Positions 22,313 through 31,668 of a DNA stretch of 64,000 nt are shown in pieces. The notes beneath the pieces were generated by a model. That model did no database searches. It saw only the letters and a list, made by a program, of their open reading frames with translations, and had not been told where the DNA came from. This stretch comes from Novosphingobium sp. PhB57. GTDB taxonomy: Bacteria > Pseudomonadota > Alphaproteobacteria > Sphingomonadales > Sphingomonadaceae. The stretch spans positions 682,001-746,000 of the forward strand of contig NZ_SMBO01000001.1 of NCBI RefSeq assembly GCF_004342985.1, given 5' to 3'. How positions within the stretch are numbered: position 1 is the stretch's first letter; every line of letters starts with the position of its first letter. A program made the translations under genes and the position numbers.

Positions 22313-23515
22313 CTGCGTATCGCATTGCTCGCCATGATGGAGCCTGCCGTGGCGGGTCAGTCCCTGCCGCGCGCCTTCCTGCGCGTGGGCGGCGCGACCC
22401 TGGCGCAGCATCAGCTCGGGCTCGCTCTTGCGCTCGATTGCCAGCGGGTGATCTGCCTCGCGAAGGGGCCCTCGCCGGAGATGATCGCCCTTCAGCACAT
22501 GGCAGAGAACGCCGGCCTGCAATTCCATATCGCCACCGGCGCGAGGCCGCTTGCCGGGCTGGTGACGGCGAATGACGAACTGGTCGTGATCGGGGAAGGG
22601 CTCTTCGTCGAGGCCGCCGGCGTCGTGCCGTTGCTTGAGGGCAGGGCGCCGGCCGTGCTCGTCCAGCCGGTCGAAGGCGGGCTGGCCGCCGGGTTCGAGC
22701 GCATCGACATCAACCGGGCGAGCGCTGGATTGATGCGAATCCCGGGGCATCTGGTGGAAAACCTTCAGGAGCTTCCGGGCGATTGCGATGTGCATTCCGC
22801 GCTGACACGGATCGCGCTGCAAGCGGGCGTACCGATGCGCGAAGTTCCCGTGGCCGTGCGCAGCGGCGTCGATTGGCGGCTGATTCGCGATGAAGCCGAA
22901 GCTCACGCGGTAGAGCTGGAATGGTTGCGCGGGCGTTTCGCCGATGGCGACAGCGTCTCGCCGGGCCGGGCCGTCGCCCGTTACGGCGTGCTGACGTTCG
23001 GATCCTCGCTGCTCCATGCGGGCAATGCCAGCAACATGTTGAGCCTCGGCGTGCTCGTGGCGGTGGCGCTGGCAGGCGGCCTTGCCTGGTTCGGTTTCGT
23101 GACGATCGCCTTCCTCTCGCTGGTCGCAGCTGCGTTGCTGGTCGAGGCGAGCCGGCTTCTGCGCTCGGTAGAGCGGCAGGCGCTGGGGCAATTGCCGCCC
23201 GCGATCCCGCGCGCCGATGTGCTGCGCTGGCTGGTCGACACGCTTTTCGGGCTGTCGCTGCTGGCCGCCATTCCCCGGCTCGGGGGCGAATCGCTCATTT
23301 CGTGGATGTTCCCACCGGCCATGCTGATGATGCTTCTGGCCCTGATTCCCCGGTTCGTGACCGGCAAGGTGGCGTCGCTGGCGACAGACCGTGCCACATT
23401 GGGACTTGTGCTGGCTTTTGCCGCAGGATTCGGGCAAGTTGAGCCGTTGGTGGAAGTTCTGGCGATGACGCTCGTTGTGGTCGGCATGGCTCTTCCGCTA
23501 CGTCGGAAGGACTAA
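22313..23515 (+). CDS. Unrecognised protein with C-terminal membrane domain
   Basis: About 400 aa, not recognised. The first 220 residues are soluble and look like an alpha/beta fold; RAFLRVGGATLAQHQLGLAL near the start recalls nucleotidyltransferase-like proteins but without their LAAG-x-G-x-R motif. Residues about 235-395 hold four to six hydrophobic helices in pairs with basic loops. There is no CDP-alcohol phosphotransferase motif. GGAGG at 22300-22304 is eight bases before a CTG at 22313, while the first TTG (22325) and ATG (22334) are 20 and 29 bases away, so CTG may be the real start (residues then read LRIALLAMMEP). About 70 bases after the Hpt-like gene. Confidence 0.7.
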   Translation: MRIALLAMMEPAVAGQSLPRAFLRVGGATLAQHQLGLALALDCQRVICLAKGPSPEMIALQHMAENAGLQFHIATGARPLAGLVTANDELVVIGEGLFVEAAGVVPLLEGRAPAVLVQPVEGGLAAGFERIDINRASAGLMRIPGHLVENLQELPGDCDVHSALTRIALQAGVPMREVPVAVRSGVDWRLIRDEAEAHAVELEWLRGRFADGDSVSPGRAVARYGVLTFGSSLLHAGNASNMLSLGVLVAVALAGGLAWFGFVTIAFLSLVAAALLVEASRLLRSVERQALGQLPPAIPRADVLRWLVDTLFGLSLLAAIPRLGGESLISWMFPPAMLMMLLALIPRFVTGKVASLATDRATLGLVLAFAAGFGQVEPLVEVLAMTLVVVGMALPLRRKD

Positions 23516-23550
23516 CCGGGGCTTAACCAGATACAGGGTATACGGGACGG

Positions 23551-24504
23551 ATGATCGACAACGCTGTTCATCCGGCCGACGACCAGACCGCGGAGGCCTT
23601 GCTCCGTGCGGACCTGGCGCGCGGCGATGCCATGGCCGACAGCGTGCTGCCGATACTGCAGTACTTGCTCGCGGCCGAGGACAGTGCGCTTTTCAGCGAC
23701 GAAATTCTTGCGCGCGTGCGCGGCGTGCTGGCGGATCTGGCGCGCCAGATCGTCGAGCCGCTTCACCTGGGCGGTGCGGATTCCGGCTCGCTTGTCGAAG
23801 ACATCGAAGACATGGCACGCCTCTTCATGGCGGATCCGCTGCTTTTGTCCCACGTCCACGCCATGGCCCTGGAATGGCAGATGACCGAGCGGTTGCAGAC
23901 GCGCCTGGCGCTGGATCCTGTCGTTCCCCCGCTCGTCCAGGCAATGCTGGCCTCGGCCGAAGGTGCCACGCACGCCTTGGCCGTGACCTGGCTCGCGTCG
24001 CAGGCGCGTTGGTGCCAGGCGCAGCGGCGCATGAGCCTGCCCTTGTCCGAGCTGCCGGGAGATCTGCTCCACCGCCTGATCCTCGCCGTGCGCAGCGCGA
24101 TGGCGGCGCGGCCCATCATGGGCGAACGCCTCGTGCTGGTGGAAGCCGCTATCCGCCGCAGCTATGACGAAGGTGCCACCCGCCTGGGCCTGGCCTCGCG
24201 TTTGCTGACCGGGCTTGGCGGCGCCTTCCATATCGCCCTTTCCGTGAGTCACGCGGGCGCGGCGCTGTTCTTCACGGCGCTTGCGGCGGGCTCCGGCCTG
24301 CGGCGTGAGGCGGCGGTGCTCGCAACCCATGAGGCGCAACTGGCCAGGCTGGCGCTGGCCTTGCGGGCAGCCGGACTAAAGGCGGCGGACATCGAAAAGC
24401 AGTTCCTTGCCATTCATCCCGAAGCGATGCTGCCCGAGGGCTTCGAGAGGCTGGGCGCAGACGTGGCGGCTTCGATCCTGGCCAGCGGACGGCAGGGCGG
24501 CTGA
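23551..24504 (+). CDS. Unrecognised all-helical protein
   Basis: 317 aa, rich in Ala and Leu, predicted almost wholly helical from its pattern, with no transmembrane segment certain except a hydrophobic stretch near residues 225-250 (ALSVSHAGAALFFTALAAG). The layout of repeated amphipathic helices (for example DEILARVRGVLADLARQIV) recalls the alphaproteobacterial DUF2336 proteins, but I am not sure. The stop shares one base with the start of the following histidine-kinase-like gene, which indicates that the two are made together. Confidence 0.72.
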   Translation: MIDNAVHPADDQTAEALLRADLARGDAMADSVLPILQYLLAAEDSALFSDEILARVRGVLADLARQIVEPLHLGGADSGSLVEDIEDMARLFMADPLLLSHVHAMALEWQMTERLQTRLALDPVVPPLVQAMLASAEGATHALAVTWLASQARWCQAQRRMSLPLSELPGDLLHRLILAVRSAMAARPIMGERLVLVEAAIRRSYDEGATRLGLASRLLTGLGGAFHIALSVSHAGAALFFTALAAGSGLRREAAVLATHEAQLARLALALRAAGLKAADIEKQFLAIHPEAMLPEGFERLGADVAASILASGRQGG

Positions 24505-25880
24505 TGCTGATGGAAGGTACCATTCTTGCCCGCGCAGTCAGCGACGCGCAGGACAGGCTGCTCGAAGCGGACGAGCCGCTGGCTGGTCTGCAGGAGCGCT
24601 GCGGCGGCGAACTGCCCGGCACCATCGCCGTTCCCGAATTGCTCGAGCTGGTCCGCAAGGCCCGGCGTTACGGCTTCCGCCTTGCGCGCGCCGTCACCGC
24701 CCATGATGGCGGGGACGTGATCACGGCCTGGGTCGAAGTGGAACCGCAAGGTCTGAACGAAGGATGTCAGATCGTCGTCCGCAACTGGCAGGCCGCTCCC
24801 GCGCCCGTCGAGGATGCGGCTTCGGTGGAGCGGCGGCGCACAATGATCGACCGGCACCTTGCCGAGTTGAGCGCCCAGCTCGATGCCGATCAGCGCGTAC
24901 TCACGGTCCTGTCGGACAGCCCGGAACTGGCCGGGGTCGCGGCGGCGATGGAGGCCGGTTTCGGCGGCCACTGGACCGAGTTCCTGCCGCCAGAGAAAGT
25001 GACTCACAAGCAGCCGCTGCACTGGCGCCTGCTCGACGGATCGCGCGTGGTCGTTTCGGGATCGCGCCGGTCGTGGCGGGTTTCGCTCGTTCCGCACATG
25101 CGGCCCGGTTTCGATCCGGCGGGCTTCGAGCTTCTGCTGGTGTCGGACACGCCCGGCATTTCGGCCGCGGCCGTTCGCGAACCGATGGAGCCGATGCTTC
25201 GCCGCAGCCTCGTCGGACACGATCTGGCGCCGGTGCTGCGTCAGCCGATCTCGCGGATCATCGCCAATGCCGAGACGATCCGCACGCGGCTCGCCGGACC
25301 GCTGCCTGACGCCTACGCGGAGTATGCGGGCGAAATCGCCGGCGCGGGCAAGCTGCTTCTGGGATTGCTGGAAGATCTCGCCGATCTCGAAGTGGTCGAG
25401 ACGGAAGGCTTCAGCACGGCGCCGGATCGGGTGGACCTATCGGAGCTGGCCCGGCAGGCCGCCGGCATCCTGAATGTCCGCGCTCAGGAAAAAGGCATCG
25501 TCATAGAGGCGCCGCATGGCTCGGAAGTCCTGCCGGCAGTGGCGGAATATCGCCGCGTCCTGCAGGTTCTGCTGAACCTCATCGGCAATGCCATTCGCTA
25601 CTCGCCGGAGCGCTCGCACATCTGGATCCGCCTCGAAACGCTGGGCGATCGCGCCCGGATCATCGTGGCGGACCAGGGACCCGGGCTGTCGCAAGAGCAG
25701 CAGGGCAAGATCTTCGACAAGTTCGAACGGCTCGGTCGCAGCGGAGACGGTGGTTCCGGCCTCGGCCTCTACATTTCGCGCAGCCTGGCGCGGGCTATGG
25801 GCGGCGATTTGCTGGTGGACAGCGCACCGGGGCAGGGCGCGCGCTTCATTCTCGAAGTGCCCGCCGACCTTCCGGGCTGA
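24504..25880 (+). CDS. Soluble histidine-kinase-like protein lacking the H-box histidine
   Basis: 458 aa, no transmembrane helix. The last 150 residues are a complete HATPase domain: N-box LLNLIGNAIRYSP, G1 VADQGPGL, F-box IFDKFERL, G2 GSGLGLYI. Before it is a dimerisation helix pair that aligns with HisKA: the usual HELRTPLNAII is PVLRQPISRII here, with Pro243 in place of the phospho-accepting His, followed by the typical GPLPDAYAEYAGEI. His239, four residues earlier, is out of register. So it should bind ATP but probably cannot autophosphorylate normally, like the DivL type of pseudokinase. The first 230 residues are an unrecognised sensor part. Coupled to the preceding gene. Confidence 0.85.
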   Translation: MLMEGTILARAVSDAQDRLLEADEPLAGLQERCGGELPGTIAVPELLELVRKARRYGFRLARAVTAHDGGDVITAWVEVEPQGLNEGCQIVVRNWQAAPAPVEDAASVERRRTMIDRHLAELSAQLDADQRVLTVLSDSPELAGVAAAMEAGFGGHWTEFLPPEKVTHKQPLHWRLLDGSRVVVSGSRRSWRVSLVPHMRPGFDPAGFELLLVSDTPGISAAAVREPMEPMLRRSLVGHDLAPVLRQPISRIIANAETIRTRLAGPLPDAYAEYAGEIAGAGKLLLGLLEDLADLEVVETEGFSTAPDRVDLSELARQAAGILNVRAQEKGIVIEAPHGSEVLPAVAEYRRVLQVLLNLIGNAIRYSPERSHIWIRLETLGDRARIIVADQGPGLSQEQQGKIFDKFERLGRSGDGGSGLGLYISRSLARAMGGDLLVDSAPGQGARFILEVPADLPG

Positions 25881-25924
25881 TCAGCGGCGCCTGTTCACAG
25901 GCGTCTCCTTCACAGGCGCTCCCT

Positions 25925-26146
25925 TCACAAGCGGTGATCGTTGGCATCCTTGCCGCGACGCGCCAGCCACAGCAGGATGACGCCCACCGCCGCCATGACC
26001 GCGCCGCGCACGGCCCAGGAGCGATCATCCAGCATCATGCTGTCGCTCGGCCACGAGATGATCCCCGTGCCTTGGCCGACCCAGAGCAGGCCCACGACGA
26101 TGCCGAACAGTCCTATGACAAAGGCAAGAAGCCTGAGGAATGACAT
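25925..26146 (-). CDS. Small two-helix membrane protein
   Basis: 73 aa, of unknown function. Two transmembrane helices (about residues 5-25 and 47-64) and a basic C terminus (ARRGKDANDHRL). AGGAGG is seven bases before the ATG, a strong ribosome site. It is convergent with the histidine-kinase-like gene, 44 bases away, and not clearly in an operon with citrate synthase further on. Confidence 0.72.
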   Translation of the reverse strand: MSFLRLLAFVIGLFGIVVGLLWVGQGTGIISWPSDSMMLDDRSWAVRGAVMAAVGVILLWLARRGKDANDHRL

Positions 26147-26547
26147 TACAATTCCTCCTGTTTTATCTTGTGAGAAGGCCGGGTTTGCGCGGCTATCTTA
26201 GGGCGTGAAATGGGAAAGCTCCGGTAACCGCGGTCACGTTCCTGGTGCCCGGCAAGTCGGTGGACCGGCATCGATCCGAGCTTCGGCCGGGGGCGAGCAG
26301 GCGTTTGACCCATGCCTTCGGCTTCTACAGCCCCGGTTCGTGGATCTCGAGCCGGGAAAACCCCCGCCAAGCTCAGGAAAAACATGGAATCCGGCCGGAA
26401 AGCACTGAGGATCATCTGCTAACGCCCCCGTAGCCAATGCTTTGTTGCTGCCCTGAAAGCTATCGCTTGGCCTCTCTCATATCAAGCACTTGTACATAGC
26501 GGGCTTAACCAGGTGCCGCGCCGGCAGGTTGCCTGGGTGCGTGCGCA
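26147..26547. other. Non-coding stretch, nothing recognised
   Basis: About 400 bases between the small membrane protein and the citrate synthase terminator. Short open frames on both strands (for example a minus-strand frame of about 89 codons ending next to the membrane protein gene) have no convincing ribosome site or protein-like pattern. No tRNA, small RNA fold or repeat was seen. It presumably includes the promoter of the small membrane protein. Confidence 0.5.
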
Positions 26548-26581
26548 CAAAAAGAAAGGCCCCCGCTTGCGCGAGGGCCCT
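26548..26581 (-). terminator. Rho-independent terminator of citrate synthase
   Basis: On the minus strand GGCCCTCGC-GCAA-GCGGGGGCC forms a nine-base stem with one mismatch and a GCAA tetraloop, followed by TTTCTTTTT. It lies about 45 bases after the gltA stop. Confidence 0.88.
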
Positions 26582-26626
26582 CCTGTTATCGGTGCATTGC
26601 CTTGGTCGCGCTTGCGAGCAACGGGC

Positions 26627-27910
26627 TCAGCGCTGGCCGATCGGCACGAAATCGCGCTGCGTCGGGCCGGTGTAGAGCTGACGCGGGCGGCCGATCTTCT
26701 GGCCGGGATCGGAGATCATTTCGTTCCATTGCGCCACCCAGCCCACGGTGCGGGCGAGGGCGAAGAGCGCCGTGAACATCGTGGTCGGGAAGCCGATGGC
26801 CGAGAGAATGATGCCCGAGTAGAAGTCGACGTTCGGGAAGAGCTTCTTCTCGACGAAGTACGGATCGTTGAGCGCGATTTCCTCGAGGCGCAGGGCAGTC
26901 TCGAAGAGCGGGTCGGTGACCTTCAGCGCGTCGAACACCTCGCGAACGGTCTTCTGCATGACCGTGGCGCGGGGATCGTAGTTCTTGTAGACGCGGTGAC
27001 CGAAGCCCATCAGGCGGAACGGATCGTTCTTGTCCTTCGCACGCTCGATGTAGTGCGGGATCTTGTCCGGCGTGCCGATTTCCTTGAGCATGTTGAGCGC
27101 GGCTTCGTTGGCGCCGCCATGCGCAGGACCCCAGAGGCAGGCGATACCGGCCGCGATGCATGCGAACGGGTTGGCGCCCGACGAACCGGCAAGGCGCACG
27201 GTTGAGGTCGAGGCGTTCTGCTCGTGGTCGGCATGCAGGATGAAGATGCGGTCCATGGCCTTTTCGACGGCCGGAACCACCTCGTATTCTTCCGCCGGCA
27301 CGCCGAAGGTCATGCGCAGGAAGTTGCCGGTGTAGCTCAGCTTGTTGTCAGGATAGACGAAGGGCTGGCCGACCGAGTACTTGTAGGCCGCTGCCGCAAT
27401 CGTCGGCATCTTGGCAATCAGGCGGTGCGAGCTGATCTTGCGGTGCTCGGGGTCCGAGATGTCGGTCGAGTCGTGATAGAACGCCGAGAGCGCGCCGACG
27501 ACGCCGCACATGATCGCCATCGGGTGGGCGTCACGGCGGAAGCCGCGGTAGAAGTTCGCCAGCTGCTCGTGGAGCATGGTGTGGCGCGTGATGGTGTTTT
27601 CGAAGGTTGCCAGTTCGTCGGCGCTCGGCAGTTCGCCATTGAGCAGCAAGTAGCTGGTTTCCATGAACGACGAATTTTCAGCCAGCTGGCCGATCGGGTA
27701 GCCGCGATGGAGCAGCACGCCTTCGTCGCCGTCGATATAGGTCAGCGCGCTTTCGCAGCTGGCCGTCGACGTGAAGCCGGGATCGTACGTGAACTTGCCC
27801 GTCTGGGCGTAGAGCTTGCGGATATCGATGACATCCGGGCCGACACTGCCCTTCAGTACGGGGTAGTCGAATTCCGTGCCACCAGCATTCAGTTTGACCT
27901 GATCACCCAC
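26627..27910 (-). CDS. gltA: Citrate synthase (type II)
   Basis: Condenses oxaloacetate and acetyl-CoA at the entry of the TCA cycle. Catalytic residues can be seen: His in [14 protein letters not shown], His in [14 protein letters not shown], and Asp in NVDFYSGI. The N-terminal beta-rich region ([16 protein letters not shown]) marks the hexameric, NADH-sensitive type found in Gram-negatives. 427 aa. Starts with GTG; AAGGAG is nine bases upstream. Lies 13 bases after gltX on the same strand, so the two are likely co-transcribed. Confidence 0.97.
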   Translation of the reverse strand: MGDQVKLNAGGTEFDYPVLKGSVGPDVIDIRKLYAQTGKFTYDPGFTSTASCESALTYIDGDEGVLLHRGYPIGQLAENSSFMETSYLLLNGELPSADELATFENTITRHTMLHEQLANFYRGFRRDAHPMAIMCGVVGALSAFYHDSTDISDPEHRKISSHRLIAKMPTIAAAAYKYSVGQPFVYPDNKLSYTGNFLRMTFGVPAEEYEVVPAVEKAMDRIFILHADHEQNASTSTVRLAGSSGANPFACIAAGIACLWGPAHGGANEAALNMLKEIGTPDKIPHYIERAKDKNDPFRLMGFGHRVYKNYDPRATVMQKTVREVFDALKVTDPLFETALRLEEIALNDPYFVEKKLFPNVDFYSGIILSAIGFPTTMFTALFALARTVGWVAQWNEMISDPGQKIGRPRQLYTGPTQRDFVPIGQR

Positions 27911-27923
27911 CAGTTCTTACTCC

Positions 27924-29378
27924 TTATATGTGCGACCCGGTCGCGGCGTCCGCCTGCGCGCCAATGCGTGCGAGGCTTTCGTCCCGGCCGAGCAGAACCA
28001 ATACGTCGAAAATACCCGGAGAGGTCGTTTGACCAGTCAGGGCCGCCCGCAAGGGTTGCGCGAGCTTGCCGAGGCCCAATCCCAGATCCTCGGCCATTGC
28101 CTTCAGGTTGGCTTCCAGTGCCTCCAGGAGCCATTCGGGCTCGCTGGAAAGACGCTCGTGAATGGCGGCAAGGCGCCCCCGCGCCTCGTCCGTCAACAGC
28201 GCCTGCGCCTTCTCGCTGAACGCGAGCGGACGCTTGGCAAACAGGAAGGCCGCGCCTTCTGCAAGTTCGTTGAGGTCCTTTGCACGGACCTTCAGTACCG
28301 GCATCGCCTGCGCAAGCAGGGCAAGGTCGGTGTGTTCGTAGCCGGCCTGGACCAGGCGCGGCAGGACCAGTTCCGCCAGGCGGGCGTCATTCGCCTCACG
28401 CAAGTAGTGGCCATTGAGATTCTGCAGCTTCGCGAGATCGAAGCGCGAGGGCGACTTGCCGACGTCGGCCATGTCGAACCACTTCACGGCCTGTTCGCGG
28501 CTGATGAATTCTTCATCGCCGTGGCCCCAGCCAAGGCGCAGCAGATAGTTGAACAGCGCTTCCGGCAGGACGCCCATCTCGTCGCGGTAGGCATCGACGC
28601 CAAGAGCGCCGTGACGCTTGGAAAGCTTGGCGCCGTCCGAACCGTGGATCAGCGGCACATGGCCGTAGACCGGCACTTCCCAGCCCATGCCGTGAATGAT
28701 CACGAGCTGGCGGAAGGCGTTGTTGAGGTGGTCGTCACCGCGCAGGACATGGGTAACGCCCATGTCGTTATCGTCCACGACGACGGCCAGCATGTAGGTC
28801 GGCGTACCGTCGGAGCGCAGGATGACGAAATCGTCGATTTCCTCGTTCCGAACGGTGACTTCGCCCTGGACCAGATCGGTGATCGTGGTCTCGCCGTCAC
28901 GCGGCGCCTTGACGCGCACGACGTAGGACTTGTCGGCGGGCCAGGTCGAGGGATCGGCATCGCGCCATTCGCTGTCGATGCGGAACGGGCGGCGTTCTTC
29001 CTGCGCCTTCTGGCGGCGTTCGGCGAGTTCCTCGGTCGTGAGGTAGCAGCGATAGGCGTGGCCGTTAGCCAACAGATCGGCGGCCACTTCAGCGTGGCGG
29101 TCCGAACGGGCGAACTGGAACACCGCCGGTTCGTCGCCATCGAGGCCGAGCCAGGTCAGTCCGTCGAAGATCGCCTCGATCGCCGGCTCGGTCGAGCGCG
29201 CGCGGTCGGTGTCCTCGATGCGAAGCAGATACTTGCCGCCGTGGTGACGGGCGAAAAGCCAGTTGAAGAGAGCGGTACGAGCGCCTCCGATATGGAGATA
29301 ACCCGTGGGCGAGGGGGCAAAGCGCGTGACGACGGCCTTGCTTGCCGCCGCTCCGCTCGATGCACTGCCGCTTGCCAT
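27924..29378 (-). CDS. gltX: Glutamate--tRNA ligase
   Basis: Class I aminoacyl-tRNA synthetase charging tRNA-Glu. The ATP-binding motif appears as [14 protein letters not shown] near residue 22 and the KMSKS loop as KLSKRHG near 252. 484 aa, normal length, with a helical anticodon-binding C-terminal half. AGGAAGG precedes the ATG. It is one of possibly two GltX in the genome (alphaproteobacteria often have a pair), and only this one is in view. Confidence 0.96.
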   Translation of the reverse strand: MASGSASSGAAASKAVVTRFAPSPTGYLHIGGARTALFNWLFARHHGGKYLLRIEDTDRARSTEPAIEAIFDGLTWLGLDGDEPAVFQFARSDRHAEVAADLLANGHAYRCYLTTEELAERRQKAQEERRPFRIDSEWRDADPSTWPADKSYVVRVKAPRDGETTITDLVQGEVTVRNEEIDDFVILRSDGTPTYMLAVVVDDNDMGVTHVLRGDDHLNNAFRQLVIIHGMGWEVPVYGHVPLIHGSDGAKLSKRHGALGVDAYRDEMGVLPEALFNYLLRLGWGHGDEEFISREQAVKWFDMADVGKSPSRFDLAKLQNLNGHYLREANDARLAELVLPRLVQAGYEHTDLALLAQAMPVLKVRAKDLNELAEGAAFLFAKRPLAFSEKAQALLTDEARGRLAAIHERLSSEPEWLLEALEANLKAMAEDLGLGLGKLAQPLRAALTGQTTSPGIFDVLVLLGRDESLARIGAQADAATGSHI

Positions 29379-29398
29379 TCTAATAACCTTCCTGTCCT

Positions 29399-31621
29399 AT
29401 GCTCGCCATGGCCAGCCACGCCGCCACGACAGTTGATTTCGAGCGTCCGGTTTTAGCCGGAGGCGCTGCATTGCAGCATCGCCCATGGATCAGCAAGAGC
29501 CACTTGTCGAGCGGTTTGGCGGGTGTCGAGTGTTTTCTTTCGAACTGCAGTTTCACCAGAGCGCCGTGGCTGGCCGTGGCCTTTGGAACTGGCGCAATTG
29601 CTTGGTTTTTCCTGTCGTCTGCAGCGACATGGGCAGCCCTTTGCGTAGTATGCGTCGCGATTGCATTATTCGCATTGAACTGGCACGTGGGATCGGCTCG
29701 GTTTCCTTATATCAGACAGGCGATCCTTTCGCTATCGCTGGTCGTCCTGGCAGGGTGCCTGTCGATCTGGACCCGGTCGGAAATCGTCGGGCAACCGGCC
29801 ATAGAGCGGACCATGTCGGGCATCTTCACGGCCCGGGTCCTGTCGCTCGAAGAGCAGCCGGCGCTGCAGCGGGATCGGCTGACACTGGCGTTGCGAGAGC
29901 CACGAAGCGGGCGGTCCATCAAGGTCAGGGTCAATCTGCCGACCGCGCTGCGGGAACAGCCGCTGAGCACCGGTGCGGTCATTCGGTTCCGGGGCCGGCT
30001 TACCCCTCCGGCATCACCCATGTTCCCTGGTGGATACGATTTTGCGCGCGCGGCCTGGTTTTCGGGCCTGTCGGCCACGGGCTCGATTACATCGCCGGTC
30101 GAAGTGATATCGCTCGGGCGTGGAGGCGATTGGCTCGCCGACCAGCGTGCCGCGTTGTCCCGTCATATAACGACGCATCTCGCGGGGTCGCCGGGCGGTA
30201 TCGCGGCAGCGCTGACGACCGGAGACATGGGCGCGATCGGCCAGGGTGATGCCCAGGCCATGCGCGATGCGGGCCTGGCTCACCTTCTGTCGATCAGCGG
30301 ACTTCACGTGAGTGCGGTGATCGGCTGCGTCTATTTCGTCGTACTGCGCCTTCTGGCCCTTTTCCCGGCACTGGCCCTGAGGGTCCGCCTGCCGATACTG
30401 GCCGCAACATGCGGAGCGGCCGCGGGGCTGGGCTACACGCTGTTGAGCGGCTCGCAGGTTCCTACCATGCGGGCTTTCCTGGGCGCTCTGCTCGTTCTCG
30501 CTGCCATGGCATGGGGCCGTGAAGCGCTGTCCATGCGCTTGCTGGCGGTGGCGGCTGTCATCGTGCTGGTCATCTGGCCCGAGTCGGTCGTCGGTCCCAG
30601 CTTCCAGATGAGCTTCGCGGCGGTGATGGTTTTGGTGGCACTCGGCAATGCAGAGCCGCTGAAGCGCTGGTTGGCACCCCGGGAAGAGGCCTGGCCGTTC
30701 AAGGCCATGCGCCACCTCACGATGATCCTGATCACCGGCATTGCGATCGAATTGGCGTTGATGCCCATCGCCCTGTTCCATTTCCATCGTGCCGGCCTCT
30801 ACGGTTCTGTCGCCAATGTGATCGCGATCCCTTTGACGACGCTGGTCATCATGCCTTTCGTCGCCCTGGCGCTGCTGCTCGATGTGGTTGGGCTTGGAGG
30901 TCCGGTGTGGTGGCTGGCGAACCACGCTATCGACGCCCTGCTGGCCATAGCGCGCTTCATTGCCGCGGAACCGGGAGCCGTTCGGGTGATGCCCACGATG
31001 AGTGGGTGGCATTTTGCGTTGTTTGTTGCTGGAGGGCTCTGGCTGGGCCTTTGGGACAGTCGCATCCGGCTATGGGGGATTATGCCTATAGCTGCCGGTT
31101 TCTTCGGCTTGATGCTCATTCCGGTTCCGGACATCATGGTTTCGGGCGATGGCCGCCATGTGGGCTGGATCGATCCCGAGAGCCATCGGCTCGTGATGCT
31201 CCGCGCCGGTTCCGGCGATTACGCCCTGGACAACCTCATGGAAGTTGCCGGGACGCGAGAGGTCCCGATCAATGCGCAGACGGCGCCCGGAACGCGATGC
31301 AACGCGGACTTCTGCGCCGTCGAGCTACGTTACGGCGAGGAGGCTCGGCATGTGTTGATCGCGCGGGGGAGGGCCATCGTCCCCGAGATGCAACTGGCCG
31401 AGGCGTGCAGGTGGGCCGACGTGGTGATTGCCGAGCGCCGCTTGCCGAGGACCTGCCGACCGAAGTGGCTCAAAGTTGATCGCCAGATGCTGGATCGAAC
31501 GGGCGGGCTGACTATCGATCTTGCAAGCCGCAGTGTGAGGACCGTGGCCGAGGGGCAAGGAAACCATGGCTGGTGGAAACCCGCTGCGCCGACCATGATC
31601 GAACGCAAGGGATGGTATTAG
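29399..31621 (+). CDS. comEC: ComEC/Rec2-family membrane protein
   Basis: A polytopic protein for passage of single-stranded DNA across the inner membrane. An N-terminal DUF4131-like part, then the Competence domain with the signature LLSISGLHVSAVIG near residue 296 and about eight further helices. The C-terminal 200 residues follow the place of the metallo-beta-lactamase-like domain but no HxHxDH is present, so the domain is degenerate or absent. 740 aa. Starts 20 bases from the divergent gltX start; ATG 29399 or 29408. No ribosome site is obvious. Confidence 0.88.
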   Translation: MLAMASHAATTVDFERPVLAGGAALQHRPWISKSHLSSGLAGVECFLSNCSFTRAPWLAVAFGTGAIAWFFLSSAATWAALCVVCVAIALFALNWHVGSARFPYIRQAILSLSLVVLAGCLSIWTRSEIVGQPAIERTMSGIFTARVLSLEEQPALQRDRLTLALREPRSGRSIKVRVNLPTALREQPLSTGAVIRFRGRLTPPASPMFPGGYDFARAAWFSGLSATGSITSPVEVISLGRGGDWLADQRAALSRHITTHLAGSPGGIAAALTTGDMGAIGQGDAQAMRDAGLAHLLSISGLHVSAVIGCVYFVVLRLLALFPALALRVRLPILAATCGAAAGLGYTLLSGSQVPTMRAFLGALLVLAAMAWGREALSMRLLAVAAVIVLVIWPESVVGPSFQMSFAAVMVLVALGNAEPLKRWLAPREEAWPFKAMRHLTMILITGIAIELALMPIALFHFHRAGLYGSVANVIAIPLTTLVIMPFVALALLLDVVGLGGPVWWLANHAIDALLAIARFIAAEPGAVRVMPTMSGWHFALFVAGGLWLGLWDSRIRLWGIMPIAAGFFGLMLIPVPDIMVSGDGRHVGWIDPESHRLVMLRAGSGDYALDNLMEVAGTREVPINAQTAPGTRCNADFCAVELRYGEEARHVLIARGRAIVPEMQLAEACRWADVVIAERRLPRTCRPKWLKVDRQMLDRTGGLTIDLASRSVRTVAEGQGNHGWWKPAAPTMIERKGWY

Positions 31622-31668
31622 CGACCGCTGGCCTGAGGAGGGCGAACAGGGCGCTCTCCTGAGACGGA

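Noticed and set aside
26146..26415. Minus-strand frame of 89 codons between the small membrane protein and gltA
   Set aside because: No ribosome site or protein-like pattern; left as non-coding.
31630..31668. Inverted repeat between comEC and lexA as terminator
   Set aside because: AGGAGGGCG/CGCTCTCCT has a mismatch and there is no T tract.
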